A stretch of 46,185 bases of DNA from Ruegeria atlantica (GTDB taxonomy: Bacteria; Pseudomonadota; Alphaproteobacteria; Rhodobacterales; Rhodobacteraceae). The stretch covers positions 1-46,185 of the forward strand of contig WQBJ01000028.1 of assembly GCA_013032095.1 (NCBI GenBank), read 5' to 3'. Under the pieces are notes generated by a model. That model ran no database searches. It had not been told where the DNA came from and worked only from the letters and a program-made list of their open reading frames with translations. Positions 1 to 8,843 of this stretch are shown one piece after another. The position numbers and the translations under genes are program-made. How positions within the stretch are numbered: the first letter of the stretch is position 1; every line of letters begins with the position of its first letter.

Positions 1-246
1 TGCCAGGGCGCAATAGCCCGGCAACTTGATAGGGATCCAGCTTGCGGACTTCATCAGGGCCAGCGGTCAAACGCGCCGCGCTAACAGGCCGGACAAATGA
101 CCGCTACGCAAAATGGTCAAAATCACAAAGAAAACCCTTGCAAAACAGGAGCTGTCCACAAATGGCAATGCCTCGGGCTGAAATCCGCAAGAATAGATAT
201 TTTTGAATAAGCTGTTATACTGAATGTCAGTTGTTTTGAGTACTTT
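1..246. other. intergenic left edge
   Basis: No gene can be supported here. A TATACT hexamer at 216-221 lies 26 bases before the first gene and could be a -10 box, but no good -35 sequence stands 17 bases upstream. A short minus-strand open stretch (about 1-105) runs off the window edge and has no recognisable start or family, so it is not called as a gene. Confidence 0.4.
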
Positions 247-2061
247 GTGTTAGAGAGTGATGCTGTGCGAGTAGAATTGATTGAGGGGCGAACCGCAATC
301 ACTGAGTTGCGATCGCAATGGGATGCGGTATATCAGGCAGATCCCGAGGCCAATTATTTCCTGTCATTTGAATGGCTTTTCGGAACTTCGGAAAGTGCTG
401 GTGCCAGTAGCTTTGTTCTTGCTGTCCGGGCGCCTCATGGCGAACCAGGATATGTAGCCTTTCTTCCGATTCGGCTGGCTACCAAGCACGATTCCGAAGG
501 GTTCTATAATGAGATTAATTTGTCCGGGAACTATGTTTCGGACTATAACGGCCTGCTCTGCAGACCTGAATCTGAAGAGACGGCCATACCCGCACTTGCT
601 CAAAAGCTGCAAGCGATGAACTGGCGGCGCCTCCGGCTTCTCAACCTCCCGACCTCCTACAAACGGCTTAATCTGTTCCTCAGGGCGTTCTCGGGTGAAG
701 TTCTCGAGCTGAAGCACCTGAAAATGATCGAACCCGACGGCGTCAATAACGGGGTATGCCCTCATACGATGCTTCCAGGAGATTGGGACGAGTTTCTTAG
801 TCAAAAAGTCAGTAAAAACACTCGCCAAAAAATTCGGCGCTTTCTGCGTCAGGTAGAAGCCTCGGACGCGTATCGTTTTACGCATACTACCAGCGAAACG
901 CTTGACCGGGATATTGAAACTCTTCTCCGGCTGTGGGCCGACAAATGGGGTGAACGCAAAGGCGACCGACTGAACATCATTCTGAAAACCCAACGCAGAA
1001 TGCTCAGGACAGCTTGGGCAACAAATACGTTATTCATGCCAATGCTTTGGCATGAAGACCGCCCGATTTGCGTGTTCAGCATATTGGTTGACCAGAAAGG
1101 CAAGACTTACAATTTCTATGTCGGTGCGCGTGATACGACCTTCAAAGGCCCGCCGCCGGGTTTGGTCCTTCATTCCTACGCCATTCGGCACGCCATTTCG
1201 CAGGGCTTTACAAAATACGATTTCCTTCGCGGCGACGAGCCTTACAAGTACTCCTTCGGATCGAAGGACGAAAAAATTCGGTCGCTGCTGCTGATCACGC
1301 AAAGCGGCAAAAATCTTGGTAACAAGCTTGATCGGCGTTGCCTGCGTTACGTGTGGAAGCGTTCCCTAGCATTCTACAAAGCCGACGATCTGGCTGCGGC
1401 AAAGCGCGGGTTCGCGCAAATTCTGAATGCTGAGCCGAACGCCTCGCGTGTGCGCTACTTGCACGCGGTAACAGCCGCAAGACAGGGCGACAACGATACT
1501 GCCTACCGAGAGTTCGTAAAAATATTGGGGCGCCAGCCAAATTCGCTCAAGATATGGCTCAGACTGGGGCGTGCGCTCGTAGCCCGGCAAATGAACGCGG
1601 GTGAGGCGGAAAAGACCGGCGCCGGCTTGCTGAACAATTCCTTGGACGTGGCGAAACTCTTTTCCCTGTTTGGGCGCACGCTATTGAAGCTTGATCTGGC
1701 CGATGACGCATTGGCTGTGGCCAAGGCTGCATTGCGCCTCGATCCTGACGATGCGGACCTGCAGGGAACCCTCGCGAGGGCGCTACGCAGCAGGAGACCG
1801 AGAGCCACACAGCGGGACGCGCAACCGTCGCTTGAGACTTCGGACATTGACATCAAAACTGACAAGATACCGGCGTCGATTGGTGCAAAGACAAAAGTGA
1901 ACACAAAGGTTATCACAACTTTGGACATCGACGCCCAGACCTATCCTACGTTCGACGCAATGAGTCGGCAGAAAACGGAAACCGCGCTGGCGCGTGTAAT
2001 GGTCTCCTCCAATCCGAAACAGTTCACGTCGCCGAAATCGCCCATTATGCAAGGGCGATGA
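247..2061 (+). CDS. CelD/BioF2-like GNAT acetyltransferase with C-terminal TPR region
   Basis: Predicted 604-residue cytoplasmic protein. Residues about 10-370 resemble the Acetyltransf_6 (CelD/BioF2-like) family of GNAT-fold acyltransferases, often linked to envelope or exopolysaccharide formation. The segment from about 195 (SKNTRQKIRRFLRQ) through YNFYVGARD and YDFLRGDEPYK is typical of that family. From about 375 the chain changes to helical TPR-like pairs (AKRGFAQILNAEPNASRVRYLHA; later DDALAVAKAALRLDPDDADL). The last 90 residues are polar and probably disordered. The start is GTG at 247 with no strong ribosome binding site, so a slightly later start is possible. It stands alone, with no operon partner. 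The substrate is unknown. Confidence 0.75.
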   Translation: MLESDAVRVELIEGRTAITELRSQWDAVYQADPEANYFLSFEWLFGTSESAGASSFVLAVRAPHGEPGYVAFLPIRLATKHDSEGFYNEINLSGNYVSDYNGLLCRPESEETAIPALAQKLQAMNWRRLRLLNLPTSYKRLNLFLRAFSGEVLELKHLKMIEPDGVNNGVCPHTMLPGDWDEFLSQKVSKNTRQKIRRFLRQVEASDAYRFTHTTSETLDRDIETLLRLWADKWGERKGDRLNIILKTQRRMLRTAWATNTLFMPMLWHEDRPICVFSILVDQKGKTYNFYVGARDTTFKGPPPGLVLHSYAIRHAISQGFTKYDFLRGDEPYKYSFGSKDEKIRSLLLITQSGKNLGNKLDRRCLRYVWKRSLAFYKADDLAAAKRGFAQILNAEPNASRVRYLHAVTAARQGDNDTAYREFVKILGRQPNSLKIWLRLGRALVARQMNAGEAEKTGAGLLNNSLDVAKLFSLFGRTLLKLDLADDALAVAKAALRLDPDDADLQGTLARALRSRRPRATQRDAQPSLETSDIDIKTDKIPASIGAKTKVNTKVITTLDIDAQTYPTFDAMSRQKTETALARVMVSSNPKQFTSPKSPIMQGR

Positions 2062-2406
2062 GTCCGTCTAACGTGCTCGAACCTTGACGCGCCAACGATG
2101 CCGTGGGGTTCGTGATGGCAGATGATATTCTCCGACCTACGCTGCCTTAAGTTCGGCTGAGATGTTCAGTTCTCGTCCCTGCCTTGCAAAGTAGCCAATC
2201 CAACAACATGCTACGGCGGCGGATTTTGGCAAGTTTGGCAACCCAGCCCAAAGCTGGCATTAATTTCTGCCATACATCGCATGCTCCATCAGGAATTCAA
2301 TTAACTTGTTTTCCGAAGAAAGGGCGGGCAGCGGACGTTCGCTGCGATCGCTAAAAAATCTCTGATAGCAAAGGCGTGATGTATATTGTGCAGCGCAACA
2401 AAAAAT
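2062..2406. other. intergenic region with a palindrome
   Basis: About 345 bases without a supportable gene between the acetyltransferase and the convergent histidine kinase. The one clear structure is a near-perfect palindrome at 2328-2345 (GCAGCGGACGTTCGCTGC), 62 bases beyond the kinase stop. It has no T-run, so it may be a dispersed intergenic repeat or a weak terminator. Confidence 0.4.
2328..2345. repeat. palindrome downstream of the histidine kinase
   Basis: GCAGCG and CGCTGC flank GACGTT, giving an 18-base near-palindrome. It lies past the end of the two-component operon on the minus strand. No T-tract follows in either direction, so a terminator role is uncertain. Confidence 0.35.
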
Positions 2407-3774
2407 CTAATGAACCACCGGAAGCTCAAGCGTAAGGCTTGCTCCCTGTTCAGTACGATTGATTGATACCTGACCTCCGTGGCGTTGCGCTACAGCGGAA
2501 ACGATCGACAACCCTAACCCGCTTCCTTCGGAGGGCTCCAGTTGAGAAAACCGGCTGAAGGCTGTGTCGCTTTGGTCGGGTGAAAGGCCAACGCCGTCAT
2601 CGGCCACACTCAGCCGGGCAGTGTCCCGATCCCGTTGCAGCACAACTAAAATTTTGGTCAGCTCAGTGCCACCATGTTTCATTGAATTGTCCAGTAGGTT
2701 CTTTATTGCCTCTGTAAGAAATACTCGGTCACCCGCGACCGTGATCGATGAGTCTGGCATCGTGACCTCAAACTCGATACCCTTTGCGAGGATGTGAACG
2801 CCCATCTCTGCACAGGCCTCTTCCACGACCGAGCGGAAATCAATCGTTTCCATCTGATCCTGATGCGTTGGTAGCCTGAGCCGTTCCAACGACAACAATT
2901 GCTCTGCCACTGTGGCCGAGTTTTTGGCTGCCGCTACAAGCTCAACAATGCGTTTGTCTCTGTCTGAATCCGTTTGAGCATCCCGCAGCGCCTCGGCCAT
3001 AGACTGGACTGCCGCAGCTGGATTGCGTAACTGATGCGCGGCTTCGGAAATAAAAACCTGGTGGGCGTTGATACTTTGTTCAACCTGCCCAAACAGCCGG
3101 TTCAGGGTCTGGACGATGCCTCGCACTTCGAACGGGACCGGCCGTTTGATCTCACCTAGATCGTCAGGAGAGCGCTGATCAATCGCGTCTTGCAAATCCA
3201 ACAAGGGCCGTAGACCTCGCGCGACACCAAACCAGACGACAATAGCCAGAGTTGTCAGCAAGATACCCATCAGGATCGTTGCTCGGATCGACAGTTCATT
3301 GGCAAAGGCGTTGCGGTCCGCGATGCGTTGCCAGGCCGTGACCGTTGCATCGCCCACCAGGTTATCCAGTGTGATCCGCTCGGTCATTTTCAGCACACGC
3401 ACCGTCTCATCACGATATACCGCCTCAAAAAACTGCGGTTGGTACGCGTCCTGTTTCGACGGGTTCGCGGACGCCGGAGGATATGCATAACCAGTTACAT
3501 AGATACCACCGGGCCCGGTCACGTGATAGAATATCTCTCCGCCTGAAGCATCGCGGATCAAGCTGCGCGTGGTTGGTGACAGAGCATCGCCCTCTGAAAT
3601 CGCCACATCGCGCGAGATCGCCAGACCAGCGGACAATAGGCTGTCGTCAAAAAGCTCCTGCGCAGTTTGCTGGGCAACCGTGTAGCGCCAATACCCAAGC
3701 AGGATTGCGAGCAGCACTAACGGCGTCAGGATCAGAATGAAAAGCCGGAGCCGGAGCGAACCATGTCTGATCAC
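2407..3774 (-). CDS. tctE: TctE-like sensor histidine kinase
   Basis: Membrane sensor kinase of 455 residues, predicted to sense an extracellular carboxylate and phosphorylate the adjacent regulator. TM1 spans about 11-29. A periplasmic sensor domain of the 2CSK_N type spans about 30-163, and TM2 about 164-186. A HAMP-like linker leads to the HisKA box with AAHQLRNP (phospho-acceptor His at about 247). An HATPase_c domain follows, with NLLDNSMKHG (N box), DDGVGL (G1) and GSGLGLS (G2). The GTG start overlaps the regulator stop (GTGA), so the two are translationally coupled. The order regulator-kinase divergent from a TctC gene matches TctDE systems. The cognate ligand is inferred from context only. 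Confidence 0.88.
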   Translation of the reverse strand: MIRHGSLRLRLFILILTPLVLLAILLGYWRYTVAQQTAQELFDDSLLSAGLAISRDVAISEGDALSPTTRSLIRDASGGEIFYHVTGPGGIYVTGYAYPPASANPSKQDAYQPQFFEAVYRDETVRVLKMTERITLDNLVGDATVTAWQRIADRNAFANELSIRATILMGILLTTLAIVVWFGVARGLRPLLDLQDAIDQRSPDDLGEIKRPVPFEVRGIVQTLNRLFGQVEQSINAHQVFISEAAHQLRNPAAAVQSMAEALRDAQTDSDRDKRIVELVAAAKNSATVAEQLLSLERLRLPTHQDQMETIDFRSVVEEACAEMGVHILAKGIEFEVTMPDSSITVAGDRVFLTEAIKNLLDNSMKHGGTELTKILVVLQRDRDTARLSVADDGVGLSPDQSDTAFSRFSQLEPSEGSGLGLSIVSAVAQRHGGQVSINRTEQGASLTLELPVVH

Positions 3775-4439
3775 TTCTCTACCTCAAGCAGATACCCAAG
3801 GCCACGAGCCGTCTTGATCCTGACGCCAAGGTTCTGAAGCCGCTTACGCAGCCGAGACACATGAGGCTCGACAGCCGAATCCTCGACATCGGCGCCCACG
3901 CCGTAAACGTAATCAGTAAGCTGGCTCTTGGGAACAAGCCTGCCACGTCGCTCCAACAGGCATTCAAGCACAGCCATTTCCCGGCGCGGTACGTCAAGCA
4001 CTTGCCCATTTGCGCTAACCTGACGGGCGGTGCGATCAAATTCCAGGTCTCCAATGGTCTCGCGCGTGCCGTAATCCAATTGTTTGCGGCGGGAAAGGGC
4101 ACGGATGCGGGCTTCAAGCTCATCCATCTCGAAGGGTTTCACCAGGTAATCGTCCGCGCCCATATCCAGACCTGCAACTCGATCGCTGGTCTCTGTGCGT
4201 GCGGTCAGCAGGATGACCGGGGCGCTGTCGCCGCGGTTGCGCAGGGACCGCAGTATCTCGAGCCCTGTCCGTCCCGGCAGGTTGATATCCAGAACGATCA
4301 GGTCTGCGCCTTCTTGCTCCAGATACAGATCTGCGGCGTCGCCATCCGTCAGCACATCTGCGGCATGGCCCCGATCCCGCAGGCGATAGGCAATTGCGTT
4401 GGCGAGGGTTTCATTATCCTCAACGATGACGATCCGCAT
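3771..4439 (-). CDS. tctD: TctD-like OmpR-family response regulator
   Basis: Response regulator of 222 residues: receiver domain 1-115 and winged-helix DNA-binding domain about 125-220. The acidic pocket (VEDNE), phospho-acceptor Asp51 (VLDINLPG), the switch Thr (LLTART) and Lys101 (LVKPFEMDE) are all present. The C-terminal domain ends in the OmpR-type ARGLGYLLE. I chose the ATG at 4439, which has AGGAG six bases upstream, over an in-frame start 39 bases earlier that lacks one. It is divergent, across 139 bases, from the transporter binding-protein gene, which it probably controls. It is coupled to the kinase by a four-base overlap. Confidence 0.9.
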   Translation of the reverse strand: MRIVIVEDNETLANAIAYRLRDRGHAADVLTDGDAADLYLEQEGADLIVLDINLPGRTGLEILRSLRNRGDSAPVILLTARTETSDRVAGLDMGADDYLVKPFEMDELEARIRALSRRKQLDYGTRETIGDLEFDRTARQVSANGQVLDVPRREMAVLECLLERRGRLVPKSQLTDYVYGVGADVEDSAVEPHVSRLRKRLQNLGVRIKTARGLGYLLEVEK

Positions 4440-4578
4440 CGGGTCTCCTGCAAGTTTCACGCAAGGTTGGCGCTCCATGATTGCCAGATGGGAGGGGGAA
4501 TCAACCCCACAGTTCTATTTGCGATCACAGTGGCGCGAGAGGCGCTTGCGTGGTTGTCTGGTCAACAGGGAGGAACCA
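4440..4578. promoter_or_regulatory. divergent control region between tctD and the transporter operon
   Basis: 139 bases separate two divergently transcribed genes, so promoters for both and the regulator binding site should lie here. I could not pick out a confident -35/-10 pair. The G/C-rich block at about 4530-4560 contains imperfect repeats of GGCGCGAG and GGCGCTTG that could be a regulator site. The role is inferred from layout, not from a recognised consensus. Confidence 0.4.
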
Positions 4579-5667
4579 ATGACCATTTCCAACTTCACCC
4601 GTCGCGCCGTCGTGGGGCTGATCGCCGCCGCCGGTATCGCTGCACCAGCCGCTGCCGAGGTTGATTTCTCGGGCAAGACCATCGAATGGGTCATCCCGTT
4701 CTCGGAAACGGGTGGTTCGGCCAAATGGGCTAACTTCTTTGCGCCGCTACTGTCCGAGGCTCTGCCGGGTCAGCCGACCGTGGTCGTGAAATTCATGCCC
4801 GGTGCAGGTTCGACCAAGGGCGCCAACTGGTTCCAGGAGCAAAGCCATGATGATGGCACGCTGCTGTTCGGTACTTCGGGTTCGACTCAGTTTCCTTATC
4901 TGCTGAGCGACCCGCGCGTGCGCTACGAATACAACGACTGGATTCCTGTCATGGCGTCCGGAACCGGTGGTGTGGCGTATCTGAACGCGGAGGATGGTGC
5001 CAAGTTTGATGGCTCCGCGAATGCGTTGAAAGACATCAATTTCATCTACGGTTCGCAGGGCGCAACCCGTTTGGACCTTGTGCCGCTGCTGGCATGGCAA
5101 ATGCTGGGCATGAATGTTGAGCCCGTCTTCGGCATCAAAGGCCGCGGTGACGGTCGCCTAATGTTTGAGCGCGGCGAAGCCAATATCGATTATCAAACTT
5201 CGTCGGGCTACCTGAGTGGTTCGGCCCCGCTGGTTGAATCCGGTCAGGCCGTTCCAATGATGACCTGGGGGGCTCTGGATGCGGATGGCAACATCGTTCG
5301 TGACCCGACCTTCCCGGACATCCCGACATTCAAAGAAGTTTGCGAAGCCACCGATGGCTGTGAAACCAGTGGTGAAGCATGGGATGCATGGAAAGCATTC
5401 TTTGTAGCGGGTTTCCCGGTCCAGAAACTGGCCTTCCTGCCCGGTGATACACCCCAGGAGGTAGTCGACGCATACACCGCAGCGTTTCAGGCTGTGACCG
5501 AGCGCGGCGACTTTGCTGACATCTCCTCGAAGCGCGTGGGCAAGTATCCGGTGTTTGTAGGTGACGGTTCCAAGTCGGCACTGCAAACCGCGACAAACGT
5601 CGATGATAACGCCAAAGCCTATGTTCTGAACTGGCTCAAAGAAGCCTACGGCGTCGAGCTGAATTAA
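4579..5667 (+). CDS. tctC: TctC-family tripartite tricarboxylate transporter substrate-binding protein
   Basis: Periplasmic solute-binding protein of 362 residues (Bug/TctC family), delivering an organic acid to the TctA/TctB membrane unit. A signal peptide (RRAVVGLIAAAGIAAPAAA) ends at about residue 27. The mature protein opens with the family-like VDFSGKTIEWVIPFS and continues with a PGAGSTKGANWF phosphate/carboxylate-loop-like segment. The ATG at 4579 follows a good ribosome site (AGGGAGGAA). An in-frame start 180 bases upstream is rejected because it would run through the divergent promoter region and bury the signal peptide. The ligand cannot be told from sequence. Confidence 0.88.
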   Translation: MTISNFTRRAVVGLIAAAGIAAPAAAEVDFSGKTIEWVIPFSETGGSAKWANFFAPLLSEALPGQPTVVVKFMPGAGSTKGANWFQEQSHDDGTLLFGTSGSTQFPYLLSDPRVRYEYNDWIPVMASGTGGVAYLNAEDGAKFDGSANALKDINFIYGSQGATRLDLVPLLAWQMLGMNVEPVFGIKGRGDGRLMFERGEANIDYQTSSGYLSGSAPLVESGQAVPMMTWGALDADGNIVRDPTFPDIPTFKEVCEATDGCETSGEAWDAWKAFFVAGFPVQKLAFLPGDTPQEVVDAYTAAFQAVTERGDFADISSKRVGKYPVFVGDGSKSALQTATNVDDNAKAYVLNWLKEAYGVELN

Positions 5668-5681
5668 GCCGACCACTCACA

Positions 5682-5709
5682 GCGCGTGCCCACAATAACG
5701 GGCACGTGC
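5682..5709 (+). terminator. intercistronic stem-loop between tctC and tctAB
   Basis: CGTGCCC at 5685-5691 pairs perfectly with GGGCACG at 5700-5706. The stem can be extended by three further pairs (one G-U) on an eight-base loop, and a CCTTTT tract follows. It sits 17 bases after the binding-protein stop and 40 bases before the permease. This is the usual place for a partial terminator or mRNA-stabilising hairpin that lets the binding protein be made in excess. Confidence 0.6.
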
Positions 5710-5748
5710 CTTTTGATCTCTACCAAAATTGAATGAAAGGCGGCCGCT

Positions 5749-7779
5749 ATGGAGGTTTTCGCCACCGCTCTTCCTGCGCTCAATGATGCGTGGGGTCTGA
5801 TCCTGCAACCCATCGTTCTTGGGTATCTCATTCTCGGCGTCGTAATGGGTTTGGCCGTGGGTGTCTTTCCGGGGCTTGGCGGTATTGCTGGCTTGTCCCT
5901 GTTGCTGCCTTTCATGTTCGGGATGGACCCAATCCTGGGTCTGGCGCTGATGATTGGAATGGTCGCCGTTGTTCCGACCTCTGACACCTTTGCCTCGGTT
6001 CTGATGGGGATCCCCGGTAGCTCTGCCTCGCAAGCGACCGTACTGGATGGTTTCCCGATGGCTAAAAAGGGCGAGGCCGCTCGGGCGTTGTCCGCAGCCT
6101 TTGCGTCATCGCTGTTCGGCGGTTTGGTCGGCGCAACTTTCCTGACCATGTTCATCCTGATCGCCCGGCCAATCGTTCTTGCGTTTGGCCTGCCCGAGAT
6201 GTTGATGATCACCATCCTCGGCCTGTCGATGGTTGCCATCCTCGCCGGACGCATCCCCCTAAAGGGCGTCGCGGCCGCCGGGCTTGGGTTGATGGTCGGT
6301 ACGATTGGCGAAGCGGACGCTGGCGGGTCGCTGCGTATGGCGACCTATGACATTCCCTATCTGACGGACGGTCTGAAGCTGGTTATCGTTGGCTTGGGTA
6401 TCTTTGCGGTGCCCGAAATCGTCTCGCTGCTACGGCAGGACCGGTCTATTGCCAAAGGGGCCTCACTGGGGGCTGGTTGGTTTGATGGGGTCAAAGACTG
6501 GGCGGCAAACATTTGGCTGTCGGTCCGGTGCTCGATCATCGGGGTGGTCGTTGGTGTCATCCCCGGCCTCGGCGGTTCGGTTGTCGACTGGATTGCCTAT
6601 GGCCATTCGGTTCAATCCACCAAAGACAAAAGCAACTTCGGCAAAGGTGAAGTGCGGGGCGTTATCGGGCCGGAAAGCTCGAACAACGCTAAAGAGGGTG
6701 GGGGTCTCGTACCAACCCTATTATTTGGCATCCCCGGCTCAGGTTCGATGGCGATCTTCATCGGCGCGGTTGCCCTGTTGGGGTCCGGCGATATCGAGGT
6801 TGGTCCGAGCATGCTCAAGGACAATCTCGACATCACTTATTCGATCGTCTGGTTGCTGGCGCTTGCTAACGTGGTGGGCACCATCCTGTGCATCGCAGCC
6901 TCTGGCGGGATCGCCAAGCTGACGACGATCCGGTTCACCTATCTGGCGCCGTTCCTGTTCATGCTGATCAGCTTTGCGGCCTTCCAGTCAGGTCAAAACT
7001 TCGAAGACCTACTGGCGCTGTTTGTCATCGGCCTGATCGGCATCTTCCTACGCCGTTTCGACTGGTCACGCCCGGCGTTCCTGATTGGCTTCGTGCTGTC
7101 GAACCCGGTTGAGAAGTTCACCAACCAGGCCTTCCAAATTGCCTCTTTCCGGTTCCGCAAGAGCTTTGGTGAGGGGATGGAATATGTCTTCAGCCCCATC
7201 GTGATCGTTCTGATCGTGGTCACCGTGGTGTCTGTCATTCTGGGCATTCGGCAGGCCAAGATGATCATGTCCGAAGGCGAGGTCCAATCCGGCAGCAAGC
7301 GCGCGCCGCTGGTTTTCCTGCTGGTGATCATGGCCTACCTGATCGTGGCGTTGGTCAATGCCAACATGATCCCCGACTACAACATGACCGATAAGATCAT
7401 CCCACTGGTGATCGGCAGCGTTTCTCTGTTCTGCTGCGTGGTCCTGTTGATCCAGATGATGCGACGCCCCGAGGGGGATGCGATTTTTGCCGACAAGGAA
7501 ATTGCCGGTGAAGATGCGAGCGCTCCGCATGGGCTTTGGTCGACGCTGGCGTGGTTCGCAGGTCTTATCGCGGCCACATGGGTTGTGGGCTTCATTCTCG
7601 CCCTGATCGGATTCCTGATCGCCTTCTTCCGCATTCGCGCCGGGTCAAGTTGGCAGATGACCCTGATCCTGACAGCCTGCGGCATCGGCTTCATGTGCGT
7701 CATGGCGGGTGCTCTGAACCGGGATTTCCCACCGGGTCTGCTTCAAGACATGGTCAGCCTGCCGTGGCCGCTGAAATGA
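5749..7779 (+). CDS. fused TctA-TctB tripartite tricarboxylate transporter permease
   Basis: Inner-membrane protein of 676 residues. The first ~500 residues are a TctA-type large subunit with about 12 helices and the family motifs GVFPGLGGIAGLSLLLPF (about 39-56) and a repeat-related GVIPGLGGSVVDWIAY in the second half. Residues about 520-676 form a TctB-type small subunit with four helices (for example LIVALVNANMIPD and WVVGFILALIGFLIAF). In most bacteria these are separate genes; the fusion is a recognised variant. A ribosome site lies before the ATG. Its stop overlaps the start of the next enzyme gene (ATGA at 7776-7779), so transporter and enzyme are co-translated. Confidence 0.9.
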   Translation: MEVFATALPALNDAWGLILQPIVLGYLILGVVMGLAVGVFPGLGGIAGLSLLLPFMFGMDPILGLALMIGMVAVVPTSDTFASVLMGIPGSSASQATVLDGFPMAKKGEAARALSAAFASSLFGGLVGATFLTMFILIARPIVLAFGLPEMLMITILGLSMVAILAGRIPLKGVAAAGLGLMVGTIGEADAGGSLRMATYDIPYLTDGLKLVIVGLGIFAVPEIVSLLRQDRSIAKGASLGAGWFDGVKDWAANIWLSVRCSIIGVVVGVIPGLGGSVVDWIAYGHSVQSTKDKSNFGKGEVRGVIGPESSNNAKEGGGLVPTLLFGIPGSGSMAIFIGAVALLGSGDIEVGPSMLKDNLDITYSIVWLLALANVVGTILCIAASGGIAKLTTIRFTYLAPFLFMLISFAAFQSGQNFEDLLALFVIGLIGIFLRRFDWSRPAFLIGFVLSNPVEKFTNQAFQIASFRFRKSFGEGMEYVFSPIVIVLIVVTVVSVILGIRQAKMIMSEGEVQSGSKRAPLVFLLVIMAYLIVALVNANMIPDYNMTDKIIPLVIGSVSLFCCVVLLIQMMRRPEGDAIFADKEIAGEDASAPHGLWSTLAWFAGLIAATWVVGFILALIGFLIAFFRIRAGSSWQMTLILTACGIGFMCVMAGALNRDFPPGLLQDMVSLPWPLK

Positions 7780-8843
7780 GCGATCCGCTAAAGCTGCTTT
7801 GCCTGGAAGGCGACGGTATCGGGCCAGAGATCATGGCCTCAACACTGGCGGTTCTTCGTGCCGCCAGCCCATCCCTCAATCGAGAGATCAGGATCGAGCA
7901 AAAGGATATCGGTATTGCGGCGTTGGAGACCGAAGGGTCCACGATCCCTCAAGAGGTGATTGAGACCGCAAAGCTCGCTGACGGGGTCATCCTCGGACCG
8001 GTTTCGCACAACAGCTATCCGCCTGTCGATCAGGGTGGGCGCAATCCTTCGGGAGTTCTGCGTAAAGAGCTGGAGCTTTTCGCCAACCACCGCCCGGCCA
8101 GAACTTGGCCGGGATTGGATGCGCCGTCCCGCAAGACATTCAACCTGGTCGTGATGCGCGAGAACCTCGAAGGGTTCTATGCAGACCGCAACATGTTCGC
8201 GGGTGGAGGAGAGTTCATGCCAGAGCCGGACGTCGCATTGGCGTTCAGAAAGGTAACGCGTTCGGCCAGTATGGATATCGCGCGAGCTGGGTTTGAGCTG
8301 GCCGCGTCGCGCCCCTCCAAACATGTGACCGTCATTCATAAGGCGAACGTCATGCGCATGACGGATGGCTTGTTCCTCGACTGCACCAGAGCGGTGGCCG
8401 AGGAGTACTCGTCGGTCACTTACAACGAAATGCTTGTGGATGCAGCAGCGGCCCATCTGGTTCGAGACCCTTCGCGGTTCGACGTCCTGATCACAACCAA
8501 CATGTTTGGCGACATTCTGAGTGATCTCGCCTCGGAACTGGCCGGAGGTCTGGGGCTGGCTGGGTCCTTGAATTTCGGTGCCCACCACGCCGTGGCACAG
8601 GCGCAGCACGGTTCCGCGCCGGACATCGCGGGGAAAGATATGGCCAATCCGGTCTCGCTGATTTTGTCCACTGAAATGCTGCTGCGACATCTCGGAGAAA
8701 TCGCAGCAGCCGATCTGATCCGAACGTCCGTGTGCACTGCTCTAGCTTTACCCGAAACGCGTACGCGCGATCTTCATGGAGCGCTTGGCACCCGTGATTT
8801 CACCGAAGTTCTCAAAAACCTTGTCGAGGAGGGTGCGATATGA
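7776..8843 (+). CDS. isopropylmalate/isocitrate/tartrate dehydrogenase-family enzyme
   Basis: 355-residue NAD(P)-dependent beta-decarboxylating dehydrogenase of the IMDH/ICDH family, which oxidises a 2-hydroxy acid and releases CO2. Visible family motifs are EGDGIGPEIM at the N terminus, MRENLEGFYADRNMF (substrate-binding Arg), and the metal/cofactor block NMFGDILSDLASELAGGLGL. I start at the ATG 7776, which overlaps the permease stop; longer in-frame starts lie inside the permease gene. A leucine-biosynthesis role is unlikely here because leuC/leuD are absent and the neighbours are a transporter and a PrpF protein. A catabolic substrate related to malate, tartrate or a tricarboxylate is more likely. 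The exact substrate is unknown. Confidence 0.85.
   Translation: MSDPLKLLCLEGDGIGPEIMASTLAVLRAASPSLNREIRIEQKDIGIAALETEGSTIPQEVIETAKLADGVILGPVSHNSYPPVDQGGRNPSGVLRKELELFANHRPARTWPGLDAPSRKTFNLVVMRENLEGFYADRNMFAGGGEFMPEPDVALAFRKVTRSASMDIARAGFELAASRPSKHVTVIHKANVMRMTDGLFLDCTRAVAEEYSSVTYNEMLVDAAAAHLVRDPSRFDVLITTNMFGDILSDLASELAGGLGLAGSLNFGAHHAVAQAQHGSAPDIAGKDMANPVSLILSTEMLLRHLGEIAAADLIRTSVCTALALPETRTRDLHGALGTRDFTEVLKNLVEEGAI

Noticed and set aside
1..105. Minus-strand gene running off the left edge
   Set aside because: The open stretch is about 30 codons, has no clear start or ribosome site and matches no family I recognise.
3861..4664. Long plus-strand open frame antisense to the response regulator
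   Set aside because: It is the mirror of a clear OmpR-family gene with intact motifs; the antisense product has no recognisable family and mixed composition.
7839..8690. Long minus-strand open frame opposite the IMDH-family gene
   Set aside because: It lies wholly within a well-supported enzyme gene and encodes an Arg/His-rich sequence typical of a shadow of G/C-rich codons.
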